A stretch of 10,839 nucleotides of DNA from DASZXJ01 sp035545895 (GCA_035545895.1 DASZXJ010000029.1:1-10839), one strand, 5' to 3'; shown: positions 1 to 9,435, numbered from the stretch's first letter. Numbers and translations are program-made. Notes: generated from the sequence alone by a model not told the origin.

Positions 1-1196
1 GTTTCACGATGGCGGATCATTTTTACAAACCCATCCGTATGATTCGTCGCCATCGCCTTGCCAAGTCGCATCAGGGGAAACTTGCCGATCGAGATCGGCA
101 CGTTCTTTTCGTTGGCTTCCTGCTCGGTCATGCCAACCGCGCCGATTTCGGGGAATGTATAAACCGCGCCGGGGATCGGGGCATCAAACGCCTGCGTATG
201 TCCGAGCGCGTTTTCCACCGCCACCATGCCATGAGCGCTGGCGGCATGCGCGAGCAAACAGCGGCCGTTGGCGTCGCCGATGCAGTAATGATTCTTTACG
301 TTGGTCTGCATCGAATCGTTGACGGTAATGAATCCGCGGTTGCTCGTGGCGATATTGGCGGAGGAAAGCCCCAGGTCGCCGGAGTTGGGCTTGCGTCCGA
401 CGGATACCAGCACGCGGTCGGCGTCGATGTTGCTGCCGTTGGAGAGCAGCGCCGTCACGCCTACGCCGGCCAATTTCATTTCATTGACTTTGACATCGGT
501 GAGAATCGTGATGCCGCGCTTCTTGAAAATGGCCGCCAGCGCATCGCCCAGATCGCGATCGAGCGTCGGCAACAAGTGCGGCATGAGTTCGACAATCGTC
601 ACCTGCACGCCAAACGCCTGCATCATGCAGGCGAATTCGCAGCCGATGACTCCGCCGCCGACGATCAGCAGCTTTTTCGGCAGCGTGGACCAATGCACCG
701 CTTCATCGGACGTACAGACAATATTCGGATCGGCCGGCCAACCGGGAATCCGCACGGGAACCGTGCCGGTCGCGAGGATAACGCTGTCGGCCGTGATGGT
801 CTGTGCTTCATTTTTATCCGATAACACCGCGACTTTGTTGGGGCCGTCCAATTTTCCGAAACCTTGAAGATGCGTGACCTTGCGGCCCTTGAACAGGCTG
901 GAAATCCCGGATCGATTCGCCGCCAGCACTTTATCCTTGCGCGCCTGAATCTTCGCCCAGTCAAATGCTACGCTACTCGCGGTGATGCCCCAGTCGGCGC
1001 TATGGCCGATGTTGTGCAAAAGCTCGGCGGATGAAAGGAGCGCTTTCGATGGAATGCACCCATAGTTCAGACACGTGCCGCCTAAATGATGCTTTTCGAT
1101 GACGGCCACCGAAGCGCCCATCGCGCCGGCTTTGAGGGCGGCGACGTAACCGCCGGGGCCCGAGCCGATTACTGCAACCTGGTAATGATTGGACAT
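1..1196 (-). CDS. lpdA: Dihydrolipoyl dehydrogenase (E3), 3'-truncated by window edge
   Basis: This is the FAD- and NAD-dependent E3 subunit, which reoxidises dihydrolipoamide on the E2 lipoyl arms and makes NADH in the cytoplasm. Reading from ATG 1196-1194, the N-terminus has the FAD dinucleotide fold GSGPGG (residues 11-16). The redox-active disulfide follows in GGTCLNYGCIPSK, with Cys42 and Cys47. A second Rossmann motif, GGGVIG (about residues 180-185), is the NAD site. An IGDANG-type FAD motif and the start of the dimerisation domain (FPEIGAVGMTEQEA) come next. About 398 codons are visible; the family is usually 460-475 residues, so the C-terminal part with the catalytic His-Glu pair lies outside the window. 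A GAGG Shine-Dalgarno sits about seven bases before the ATG. It lies 40 bases downstream of the E2 gene on the same strand, so the two are probably co-transcribed. Tyr in NYGC, where Val is common, is a mild variation. Family assignment is firm. Confidence 0.96.
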   Translation of the reverse strand, partial: MSNHYQVAVIGSGPGGYVAALKAGAMGASVAVIEKHHLGGTCLNYGCIPSKALLSSAELLHNIGHSADWGITASSVAFDWAKIQARKDKVLAANRSGISSLFKGRKVTHLQGFGKLDGPNKVAVLSDKNEAQTITADSVILATGTVPVRIPGWPADPNIVCTSDEAVHWSTLPKKLLIVGGGVIGCEFACMMQAFGVQVTIVELMPHLLPTLDRDLGDALAAIFKKRGITILTDVKVNEMKLAGVGVTALLSNGSNIDADRVLVSVGRKPNSGDLGLSSANIATSNRGFITVNDSMQTNVKNHYCIGDANGRCLLAHAASAHGMVAVENALGHTQAFDAPIPGAVYTFPEIGAVGMTEQEANEKNVPISIGKFPLMRLGKAMATNHTDGFVKMIRHRE

Positions 1197-1202
1197 TGGT
1201 AT

Positions 1203-1207
1203 TCCTC
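1203..1207 (-). promoter_or_regulatory. Ribosome binding site of lpdA
   Basis: On the minus strand the sequence GAGGA stands about six bases before the ATG of the E3 gene. It supports the chosen start. It also shows that this organism uses Shine-Dalgarno sites inside operons, although the regulator and hicA here lack them. Confidence 0.6.
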
Positions 1208-1212
1208 GGTCT

Positions 1213-1231
1213 CCCACGGCAAAGCCGTGGG
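1213..1231. repeat. Perfect hairpin in the E2-E3 intergenic gap
   Basis: CCCACGGC, a three-base AAA loop and GCCGTGGG form an eight-base-pair perfect inverted repeat that fills much of the 40-base gap between E2 and E3. No T-tract follows on either strand, so it is not a typical intrinsic terminator. It could be a dispersed palindromic (REP-like) element, or an mRNA stability or processing hairpin that tunes the E2:E3 ratio. It ends about five bases before the E3 Shine-Dalgarno on the transcript, so it could also affect access to that site. Confidence 0.6.
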
Positions 1232-1236
1232 CGTTT

Positions 1237-3084
1237 TCATGCGAGCAACGATTCGGGTTTCTCTAGTCGCTCTTTCAGTTTCGCCATGAAGGTTGCCGCC
1301 AGCGCGCCATCAACGACGCGGTGATCGACCGACAGCGTCATGCTCATCACTTTGCCCGCGCGAATGGCGCCGTCCTTCACAATCACATCTTCGCGTACCG
1401 CGGAAATCGCAAGAATACCTGATTCCGGCGGATTGATGATCGCGGAAAAATCCTCCACGCCCAGCATGCCCATATTTGAAATCGTGAAGACCGCCTTGCC
1501 GATGTTTTCCAGCTTGCCCTTGCGAGCATTTTCGACAACGCGCCTGGATTCAGCAGGCAATGTGGACAGTGAATGGCGTTCAAGCGTCATTAAAACCGGC
1601 ACGACCAAGCCGTCTTCAACGCTCACTGCCACGGCGATATTGGAGTTGGGATATTCGACGATGTCGTTGCCTTCCAGGCGACTTCGAAACGCGGGAAATT
1701 CGGAGATTGTCTTGCCGATGGCGAGCAGCACCACATCGTTCAACGTGCAACCGGTCGCGGGCTTTTGTGCTCGATAAAACGCGAAAAGCGGATCGGCGTT
1801 GATCGTCAGCCTGACGTAAAAATGCGGGATCGTCTGCTTGGAAACCTGCAGGTTGGTCGCGATGGCTTTGCGCATTTTGCTCATCGGCTTTCGGACGACG
1901 ACGCCCGTCGTGGTGGCGGACGGCGTCGCCGATTTGGCCGTTGAAGCTTGCGACGCATGGGCAAGGTCGGTCGTCAGAATTCTTCCGCCCGGGCCCGAGC
2001 CGGTGGCAACGGTCGATAGATCAAGGCCGCGCTCGGCAGCCAATTTTCTCGCGGCAGGCGAGGCTTTTACGCGACCGTCCCCGCTACGGGCCGCCGGCGC
2101 GGCCACCGAACTGTTCACGGGCACCGCTTGTGTCGCACTCCCCCCAATCGGCGCAGCCACCGCTGCCGGTGTGTCGCCGGATTCCAGATATGCATCCACA
2201 TCCGCGTCGTTATCCGCGATGAAGGCAACGGGCTGTTTGATTGGAACAACCGCGCCGACCTGCTGGACAATTTTCGACAGTCGCCCTTCCTGGGTGGCTT
2301 CGATTTCCACACTCGCCTTGTCGGTATCGATTTCAAAAATAATCTGTCCAAGCTTGATGACATCGCCGGGCTTGACGTGCCACTTGATGATCGTTCCTTC
2401 CTCCATCGAGTTGCCGACCTGCGGCATGAGCACCGGGACGACCTTTCCGGTCGGAGGTTTGGCAGTTGGTTTTGACGGAGCGGGCGCCGAAGCAACAGCC
2501 GATGCCGATCCGGTCGATTGCAAATCCGAATCGCTTTCGGCCAGCAACGCGATCGGTTGTTTTACAGCAACGACATCACCCTCTTTGGCGACGATCCTGG
2601 CGAGTCGTCCAGCATCGGTGGACTCAAATTCGATGGTGGCTTTGTCGGTTTCGATTTCGCAAATGACCTGCCCCACTGCGATGCGATCGCCGGCTTTGGC
2701 GATCCATTTGACGATGCGCCCTTCTTCCATCGTGTTGCCGGCCTGGGGCATGAGAATCGGCGTGACTTTTCCGGTGGGCGCGGAAGTTGACATGGCGGCG
2801 ACACCTTGTGTTGGATGTGATACTTGTGCTTCAGGAGAACTGTTGCCACTGGTGAATTCGGCAAGGTCGGCTCCGAGCAGAACGGTTGCATGAGGCGCTG
2901 CAATGATTTGCGTGAGTGTTCCCGATTCAGCGGCTTCGATTTGAATCAACGAATCAACCGAATCCAACTCTACAATCGGCTCGCCCTTGGCGAAGCTTTG
3001 CCCCTGAGCCTTGAGCCAGCGACAGACAGTGGCGGAGGCGGCTTTGAAGCCCGCAACCTCCTTGGGTAATCGCAAAATCGACAT
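1237..3084 (-). CDS. Dihydrolipoamide acyltransferase (E2) of a pyruvate-type 2-oxoacid dehydrogenase complex
   Basis: This is the core subunit that moves the acyl group from E1 to CoA on swinging lipoyl arms. It has 615 residues from ATG 3084. Domains: a lipoyl-like domain (about 1-79) whose lysine position is Asp44; two lipoyl domains with ETDKA (Lys148) and DTDKA (Lys256); Ala/Pro-rich linkers; a peripheral-subunit-binding domain (about 339-374, VKASPAARKLAAERGLD); and a catalytic domain (about 395-615) ending in the HRVVDG motif (588-593), whose His is the CoA-transfer residue. A longer in-frame reading to 3213 is possible, but its extra 43 residues resemble no domain and run into the regulatory gap. 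MSILRLPKEV starts exactly where a lipoyl fold should. No clear Shine-Dalgarno is seen. The E3 gene follows on the same strand; E1 is on the divergent arm. Acetyl specificity (pyruvate) is the best guess. Branched-chain or acetoin-derived substrates are not excluded, so no symbol is given. Confidence 0.93.
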   Translation of the reverse strand: MSILRLPKEVAGFKAASATVCRWLKAQGQSFAKGEPIVELDSVDSLIQIEAAESGTLTQIIAAPHATVLLGADLAEFTSGNSSPEAQVSHPTQGVAAMSTSAPTGKVTPILMPQAGNTMEEGRIVKWIAKAGDRIAVGQVICEIETDKATIEFESTDAGRLARIVAKEGDVVAVKQPIALLAESDSDLQSTGSASAVASAPAPSKPTAKPPTGKVVPVLMPQVGNSMEEGTIIKWHVKPGDVIKLGQIIFEIDTDKASVEIEATQEGRLSKIVQQVGAVVPIKQPVAFIADNDADVDAYLESGDTPAAVAAPIGGSATQAVPVNSSVAAPAARSGDGRVKASPAARKLAAERGLDLSTVATGSGPGGRILTTDLAHASQASTAKSATPSATTTGVVVRKPMSKMRKAIATNLQVSKQTIPHFYVRLTINADPLFAFYRAQKPATGCTLNDVVLLAIGKTISEFPAFRSRLEGNDIVEYPNSNIAVAVSVEDGLVVPVLMTLERHSLSTLPAESRRVVENARKGKLENIGKAVFTISNMGMLGVEDFSAIINPPESGILAISAVREDVIVKDGAIRAGKVMSMTLSVDHRVVDGALAATFMAKLKERLEKPESLLA

Positions 3085-3112
3085 CTGCGATACTTTAACG
3101 AGTTCAAGCCCA

Positions 3113-3134
3113 AATGTACACATTGTTGCACAAT
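3113..3134. promoter_or_regulatory. Two overlapping short palindromes upstream of E2, candidate operator
   Basis: AATGT-AC-ACATT (3113-3124) and ATTGT-TGC-ACAAT (3122-3134) are two perfect five-base-arm inverted repeats sharing three bases. They lie 29-50 bases before the chosen E2 start, where a promoter or early leader would be. This would suit a regulator site acting on the E2-E3 arm. No confident -10/-35 pair is visible on the minus strand, so the promoter itself is not annotated. Confidence 0.3.
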
Positions 3135-3146
3135 TTTCGCCAATTA

Positions 3147-3201
3147 GATCATTTTTTATCGGTTTAATGCAATTTAGTTGACCGAATTGATCGTTTTTTG
3201 T
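3147..3201. promoter_or_regulatory. Direct repeat GATCRTTTTTTRT spaced 42 bp, candidate regulator sites
   Basis: GATCATTTTTTAT (3147-3159) and GATCGTTTTTTGT (3189-3201) match at 11 of 13 positions, with both differences being A/G. Each follows an AATT-containing flank. They start 42 bases apart, close to four turns of B-DNA, so a protein bound to both would sit on the same face. The downstream copy lies within the spacer of the regulator's promoter and touches its -10 box. This suits autorepression by the neighbouring DeoR-type protein with oligomer looping. The role is inferred from position only. Confidence 0.35.
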
Positions 3202-3206
3202 AATAT
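3178..3206 (+). promoter_or_regulatory. Sigma70-like promoter of the DeoR-type regulator and E1
   Basis: TTGACC (3178-3183) and TAATAT (3201-3206) are separated by 17 bases, the optimal spacing. The expected transcription start is near 3212-3214, only a few bases before ATG 3216. The message should be leaderless or nearly so, which agrees with the absence of a Shine-Dalgarno. It should drive the regulator and, by read-through, the E1 gene 17 bases beyond it. Confidence 0.65.
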
Positions 3207-3215
3207 ACTTCAAAT

Positions 3216-3995
3216 ATGAGGCAAGCCACTCGCGAAAGGCAGGCGCGTGTTCTGTCGGAACTGCTTGACAAAAAGCATGTTACCGTCCGCGATCTTGCCA
3301 CCAATATGGATGTCAGTGAGGCGACGGTTCGCCGCGATCTTAAAGCGCTGGCGGATGGCCAAAAGGTCCATCTATTCCACGGCGGAGCGGTTCTTCCCAG
3401 CGAAGCATACTTCTCATTTGGCGCCAAACGCGACCGCAACCAGGCGGCCAAGCACGTCATCGGGCAGCTCGCTGCAAGCCTGGTAAACGATGGCGAACAG
3501 ATTCTGCTCGATTCGGGAACGACCATTTTTGAAATGGCTGAACCCCTTTCCAGCAAACGAGGACTTTCCGTCATTCTCAATTCCGCGCGCCTGGCCTTGG
3601 AACTCAAGGGCCAATCGATGAACCTCATCATGCTCGGCGGGCAATATCGCCCAGACCGGATGGATACCATCGGCCCCATTGCCATGTCCACGCTCGACCA
3701 ATTGCGCGGATACACCGCCTTTCTCGGCGCTGATGGCGTGTCAATGAATTTCGGAGTGTCGGCGGCGGACATCGAAAGCGCTCATCTCTATCGCCTGGCG
3801 GTCACCAATGCCCGCGAAACAGTGCTGCTGGTTGACCATACGAAATTTGAGTCAGCCTCGCTTTTCAAAATCGTCGATTGGGATGTCATTCACCGGATTG
3901 TGACGGACGAACGACCAACCGACGATTGGATGCAGTTTTTCAATACCAGGAATATCAAAGTCATCTACCCGCAAACGAATATTTTGAACGTTTAA
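3216..3995 (+). CDS. DeoR/GlpR-family transcriptional regulator
   Basis: The 259-residue protein has the standard family length and layout. An N-terminal winged helix-turn-helix (about 5-58) contains the family signature VSEATVRRDL followed by HGGAVL. The C-terminal ISOCOT-like effector domain (about 75-235) has the DSGTT loop (99-103), GADGVS (171-176) and the VDHTKF segment (206-211), all typical sugar-phosphate-binding positions. The family mostly represses sugar or polyol catabolism and is released by a phosphorylated intermediate. The ATG at 3216 sits just after a strong -10 box. The gene is 17 bases ahead of the E1 fusion and divergent from E2-E3, so the likely target is the dehydrogenase cluster and itself. 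The effector cannot be told from sequence. A DeoR-type regulator on a 2-oxoacid dehydrogenase is less usual than the GntR (PdhR) type or enhancer-binding activators, which hints at control by carbohydrate supply. Confidence 0.92.
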   Translation: MRQATRERQARVLSELLDKKHVTVRDLATNMDVSEATVRRDLKALADGQKVHLFHGGAVLPSEAYFSFGAKRDRNQAAKHVIGQLAASLVNDGEQILLDSGTTIFEMAEPLSSKRGLSVILNSARLALELKGQSMNLIMLGGQYRPDRMDTIGPIAMSTLDQLRGYTAFLGADGVSMNFGVSAADIESAHLYRLAVTNARETVLLVDHTKFESASLFKIVDWDVIHRIVTDERPTDDWMQFFNTRNIKVIYPQTNILNV

Positions 3996-3999
3996 GAAC

Positions 4000-4003
4000 G
4001 GAG
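4000..4003 (+). promoter_or_regulatory. Ribosome binding site deciding the E1 start
   Basis: GGAG lies nine bases before ATG 4013 and five bases after the regulator's stop codon. It fixes the E1 start at 4013 and argues against the in-frame extension back to 3878, which would overlap the regulator by more than 100 bases. Confidence 0.6.
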
Positions 4004-4012
4004 ATAGTACCG

Positions 4013-6490
<2,478 letters not shown>

Positions 6491-6514
6491 TTACGCTGTT
6501 TTTTGCTGCAAATG

Positions 6515-6563
6515 AAAAGCGGTCAACGAACCCACGACGGGTTTGTTGACCGCTTGATTTTTT
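6515..6563. terminator. Bidirectional intrinsic terminator between E1 and the PL26-like gene
   Basis: A 17-position stem (6517-6533 with 6539-6555) begins AAGCGGTCAAC and closes on a five-base ACGAC loop. All positions pair by Watson-Crick except one G/T position, which wobbles in the plus-strand RNA. On the plus strand it is followed by GA and six T residues (6558-6563); on the minus strand by TTTT. It lies 27 bases after the E1 stop and 15 bases after the end of the convergent gene, so it can end both transcripts. Confidence 0.88.
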
Positions 6564-6578
6564 AACAATGCAGAAGTG

Positions 6579-9293
6579 CTATTGTCCGCGTCCTCGTCCG
6601 CCGCGACGGCCGCCTTCAGGCAATGCGGGCACTTCGGCGGGCATCTGGTCATTGCACAATTCCAGAATCTCAATCGCGGACAATGACGCCTGCGCAGCCT
6701 CATTCGTGCTGACGCCAACCGACTCATCAACCGGATTCAACGTCATCGGACCCTGCACTTTTTGGATGACGAACGGCGTGCCGGTCCGGCCGGCCATTGC
6801 CTCGATCGCAAACTTCGCAAAGGCCGGGTTTTTCGTCTTGGCGTACGCAAACGCAGCCAACCTCGATGTGCCCTGGCTGTTCGAGCCACCCTGCTCGCCC
6901 ATCATGGATGCGTCGGCCCCTTCGTTGCCGGTGGTCTTGTCCTTGATTAGAACTTCCGCCGGCGCGCTGCCGAGCCTGCAATATTGCAGCCACATCCTGG
7001 TCCAGCTTGGATCGTTGAGCAGATCCGTCAGTTCAAACGCAACCTCCGCCCCGCCTTGAATCGTCGGCAAATTATATGTGCCGGGCTGATCGTTTACCTG
7101 ATACAGCTTGCCCGTGGCTGGATCGTATCCAACCACCAGATTGCGACCCGTGCGCATCCAATATGGCATGGCTTCCAGCGAAGTCACGCCCGCCATGATC
7201 TTGTCGCGCCATTTGGTGTCGCCCGTGCGTTCCCAGGCGGTCATCCAGTTGCCCACAAACGCGAGCCAATCCGGGCCGACACGAATTCGACCGGGATATT
7301 TGGCTTCCTCCGGCGTCTTGGGTTGCGCCTTGCGCATCGGATCGAGCGCCGAGGCCACTGAATCCGCATCCGCCACCAGATCAAGAATATCGCCGATGCG
7401 TTCATCGGTCGTCAGGTAATACATGAACCGTTCGTGCGTGGCCTGGCTGACTCGCGCTTCCTTGGCGCTGTCGCCCCAGTGATCGACGTTGTGTCGCGAG
7501 CCGAGCCCCTTGAACCGGCCGAAATGATAGGTGTCAACCTCGGTTGTATGTCGCGTCATCGCCTCGGCCATGCGGAACAAATCCGCCCGGCCGGTGCGCA
7601 CGTAGCTGTACCACAACCATAGCAGCGAGCCGAGTTCGGTGTTGTCCCACGCATAGCCTCCCACGTCATAACGCCACTGATGCCTCGCCGGGTCATAGGC
7701 GTGCCGAACGTCGCCGAAATTCCAGAACCCATACCAGTGATGCTCATCGATCGAACTCTTATAGAGTTCCAGCAAACCTTCCAGATGATCTTCAACTGCC
7801 TTCTTAAACGGAGTCGATCGGTCCGGCAAACTCCACACGCCAAACGTCGCCAGTGAGTGCATATATTGCGGCGTGCACACCAGCAGCGGCGGCTGAGCGT
7901 TGACCTGCGCCTGTTTCGCCGTGATGTCCCGCGAAGGAACACTGGCGGTCGGATATAACATCAGATCGCTCGTGCGGCCGACTCCGACGGGCGTGGCGAA
8001 ATCGGCTTCGTAATCCTCGTAGCTGCCCGACCCGCCATTCACCGGGCCATGTCCGCGAATATCGTAATGCCGCAAATCCATGCCCGGTGCATCGGGCGAC
8101 CAGAGCCACACCTTCAACTGGGCTGCTTCCTTCGTCGCGTTCTCCACCTCCAGCGAAGCCGGATACGATTGCCAGAAATTCTTTACCCCCACCGCAAGCC
8201 CGCCGGTGACATCGCCCGCAAAGACCAGGCCCAAAGAACGCTTTCCCTCCCCCACGCCAACCCACGAACTTTTCGGATTGGTGCGCTTCACGATGGTAAA
8301 TCCCTCGGAGTTGGGCTGAACGAGTTTGAATGCATCCCACTGCGCCAGTTCGCTGGTGGTTGGCCCGACGCGCTGGCCGTCGAGTTGATTCGGCCCGCCG
8401 CCTCGACCAATGCCGCCTCGCGCCCCGCCCGCGCCGGTAGCGGGAAGAAGCACCGGCTCTGCGAACAAGCCGCCGTTGCCATTGGAGAATCGCACGTGCC
8501 GGTTCTGCACTTCCTCGCGCATTGGCACATCAAACACCAATCCCAGCCCGCGAATGAAATCCTTTTCCTGATCGCCGTCGAATAGAATCGTATGCACCAC
8601 GCGCACCGGCGATTCGCCGGCATAGAAATACAGTCGCACGATGAACGGCAGCCACTCGCGCCCGCCGCCTTGCAATTGATGCATGCCTTCAATTTTGACT
8701 ACCGCGCGCACCGGGCCGGATTGTTCAACGGTGACTTTCTTGATGTTGCTGACAAACATCTGTCGCGGCGGCATATTCACCCAATCTTCCTGCGGGCCGT
8801 TTTGCAGGATCAATTCCAGATGTCCGTGTCGTGCGACTTCCTTTCCATCGACGGTCATTGAATCGATCAGATTCGCGCCGGATTTCGAAATGCGGGCTTT
8901 GACAAAACCTGTATCGATGTCCACCGAGTCGTTTGATTGAGATACCTCGACACTTTGCGCAACGGCGTCTGCAGCGCCCGGCGCGATCTGCAAAGGCCCG
9001 GCAGCATCAGGACCCGCGATGGTCGCAAAACCCGTCCACTTGATCGACCCATCCGGCCAATACGCCAGCGGCCAACTCTGTACCGCCAGCGACTTGCCAT
9101 CAGCGCTCTTGATCGTAAACGTCTGTTCCTTTTTCACCGCCCCCTTCGGCCAAGGCACGCCGAAACTCACCCCGCTATTCACCGCCGGCGGAGATTGATC
9201 CAGCCAATTCACCGAAACCGACTGGGCCTGGGAAATGTTGGTCGCGCCGATCACTGTAAGACCGAAAATCAAGATCAATCCGATTCGTATCAT
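6579..9293 (-). CDS. Secreted PcRGLX/YetA-like protein, probable rhamnogalacturonan exolyase (PL26 type)
   Basis: This 904-residue protein has an N-terminal signal peptide: Arg3, a hydrophobic run over residues 4-16, and a likely cut after SQA near residue 23. ATG 9293 is chosen over the in-frame ATG at 9350 because it gives a clean signal peptide and has GGAG eight bases upstream. The mature part follows the PcRGLX/YetA three-domain plan. An N-terminal RIFT-barrel-like domain (about 27-110) has SGVSFGVPWPKG and QSWPLAYWPDGSIKWTG. A central beta-sandwich spans about 115-460. A C-terminal alpha/alpha toroid (about 470-880) has HHWYGFWNFGDVRHAYD, YDVGGYAWDNTELG and NVDHWGDSA. Characterised members cleave the rhamnogalacturonan I backbone of pectin from chain ends. 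A Gly/Arg-rich loop (about 287-300) and a tail GGRRGGRGRGQ are unusual. No other pectin gene is nearby, so it may be a scattered CAZyme. The enzymatic role is inferred from the family; other activities of YetA-like proteins are possible. Confidence 0.82.
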   Translation of the reverse strand: MIRIGLILIFGLTVIGATNISQAQSVSVNWLDQSPPAVNSGVSFGVPWPKGAVKKEQTFTIKSADGKSLAVQSWPLAYWPDGSIKWTGFATIAGPDAAGPLQIAPGAADAVAQSVEVSQSNDSVDIDTGFVKARISKSGANLIDSMTVDGKEVARHGHLELILQNGPQEDWVNMPPRQMFVSNIKKVTVEQSGPVRAVVKIEGMHQLQGGGREWLPFIVRLYFYAGESPVRVVHTILFDGDQEKDFIRGLGLVFDVPMREEVQNRHVRFSNGNGGLFAEPVLLPATGAGGARGGIGRGGGPNQLDGQRVGPTTSELAQWDAFKLVQPNSEGFTIVKRTNPKSSWVGVGEGKRSLGLVFAGDVTGGLAVGVKNFWQSYPASLEVENATKEAAQLKVWLWSPDAPGMDLRHYDIRGHGPVNGGSGSYEDYEADFATPVGVGRTSDLMLYPTASVPSRDITAKQAQVNAQPPLLVCTPQYMHSLATFGVWSLPDRSTPFKKAVEDHLEGLLELYKSSIDEHHWYGFWNFGDVRHAYDPARHQWRYDVGGYAWDNTELGSLLWLWYSYVRTGRADLFRMAEAMTRHTTEVDTYHFGRFKGLGSRHNVDHWGDSAKEARVSQATHERFMYYLTTDERIGDILDLVADADSVASALDPMRKAQPKTPEEAKYPGRIRVGPDWLAFVGNWMTAWERTGDTKWRDKIMAGVTSLEAMPYWMRTGRNLVVGYDPATGKLYQVNDQPGTYNLPTIQGGAEVAFELTDLLNDPSWTRMWLQYCRLGSAPAEVLIKDKTTGNEGADASMMGEQGGSNSQGTSRLAAFAYAKTKNPAFAKFAIEAMAGRTGTPFVIQKVQGPMTLNPVDESVGVSTNEAAQASLSAIEILELCNDQMPAEVPALPEGGRRGGRGRGQ

Positions 9294-9302
9294 GTGTGTT
9301 TG

Positions 9303-9306
9303 CTCC
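9303..9306 (-). promoter_or_regulatory. Ribosome binding site of the PL26-like gene
   Basis: On the minus strand GGAG stands eight bases before ATG 9293. It decides between that start and the in-frame ATG at 9350, which would put 19 charged, non-secretory residues ahead of the signal peptide. Confidence 0.6.
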
Positions 9307-9328
9307 GCCGCAGGTTTTTGTTCGAGTC

Positions 9329-9343
9329 TGTATGGTACATACA
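9329..9343. promoter_or_regulatory. Palindrome TGTATG-GTA-CATACA, candidate operator of the PL26-like gene
   Basis: A perfect six-base-arm inverted repeat with a three-base centre lies 36-50 bases upstream of the lyase start. That is where a repressor or activator of an inducible polysaccharide gene would bind. Its size suits a dimeric helix-turn-helix protein such as a GntR- or LacI-type factor. No such regulator is in the window, and no second copy was seen. Confidence 0.3.
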
Positions 9344-9361
9344 TTCCCATATCAAAGGGTG

Positions 9362-9386
9362 TTTAACCGAACAAGGATTTAACCGA
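9362..9386. repeat. Direct repeat TTTAACCGA upstream of hicA
   Basis: TTTAACCGA occurs at 9362-9370 and again at 9378-9386, 16 bases apart start to start, and 16-40 bases before the -35 box of hicA. A GTTTAACCG core also occurs near 10593, just upstream of the peptidase-like gene. The repeats could be binding sites for hicAB control or for the divergent lyase gene; no function is shown. Confidence 0.3.
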
Positions 9387-9401
9387 CGTGTCGTAACTGG
9401 C

Positions 9402-9429
9402 CTGACACAAAATCCAATTCTGGTATCAT
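9402..9429 (+). promoter_or_regulatory. Promoter of hicAB, predicting a leaderless message
   Basis: CTGACA (9402-9407), a 16-base spacer and TATCAT (9424-9429) match sigma70 boxes at five of six positions each, and a TG one base before the -10 makes it an extended type. Counting about seven bases from the -10 places the transcription start at or next to the GTG codon at 9436. There is no Shine-Dalgarno. Confidence 0.6.
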
Positions 9430-9435
9430 GCCGCC

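Noticed and set aside
9..824. Open frame of 271 codons on the plus strand
   Set aside because: It is antisense to the clear E3 gene; the product is rich in Arg/His/Gly without motifs. The minus-strand reading has the FAD, NAD and disulfide motifs.
1838..2893. Open frame of 351 codons on the plus strand
   Set aside because: It is antisense to E2 and low in complexity (Ala/Ser/Pro), as expected from the complement of lipoyl linkers.
3085..3213. 43-residue N-terminal extension of E2
   Set aside because: It resembles no domain and would cover the whole divergent control region. The lipoyl-like fold starts at residue Met of 3084. A start at 3123 is not fully excluded.
3164..3772. Open frame of 202 codons antisense to the regulator
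   Set aside because: The regulator frame carries full DeoR signatures; the antisense product has none and would run across the promoter.
3878..4012. 45-residue N-terminal extension of E1
   Set aside because: It overlaps the end of the DeoR gene out of frame. GGAG nine bases before ATG 4013 supports the shorter form.
9294..9350. 19-residue extension of the PL26-like protein
   Set aside because: It would place charged residues ahead of the signal peptide; the start at 9293 has its own GGAG.
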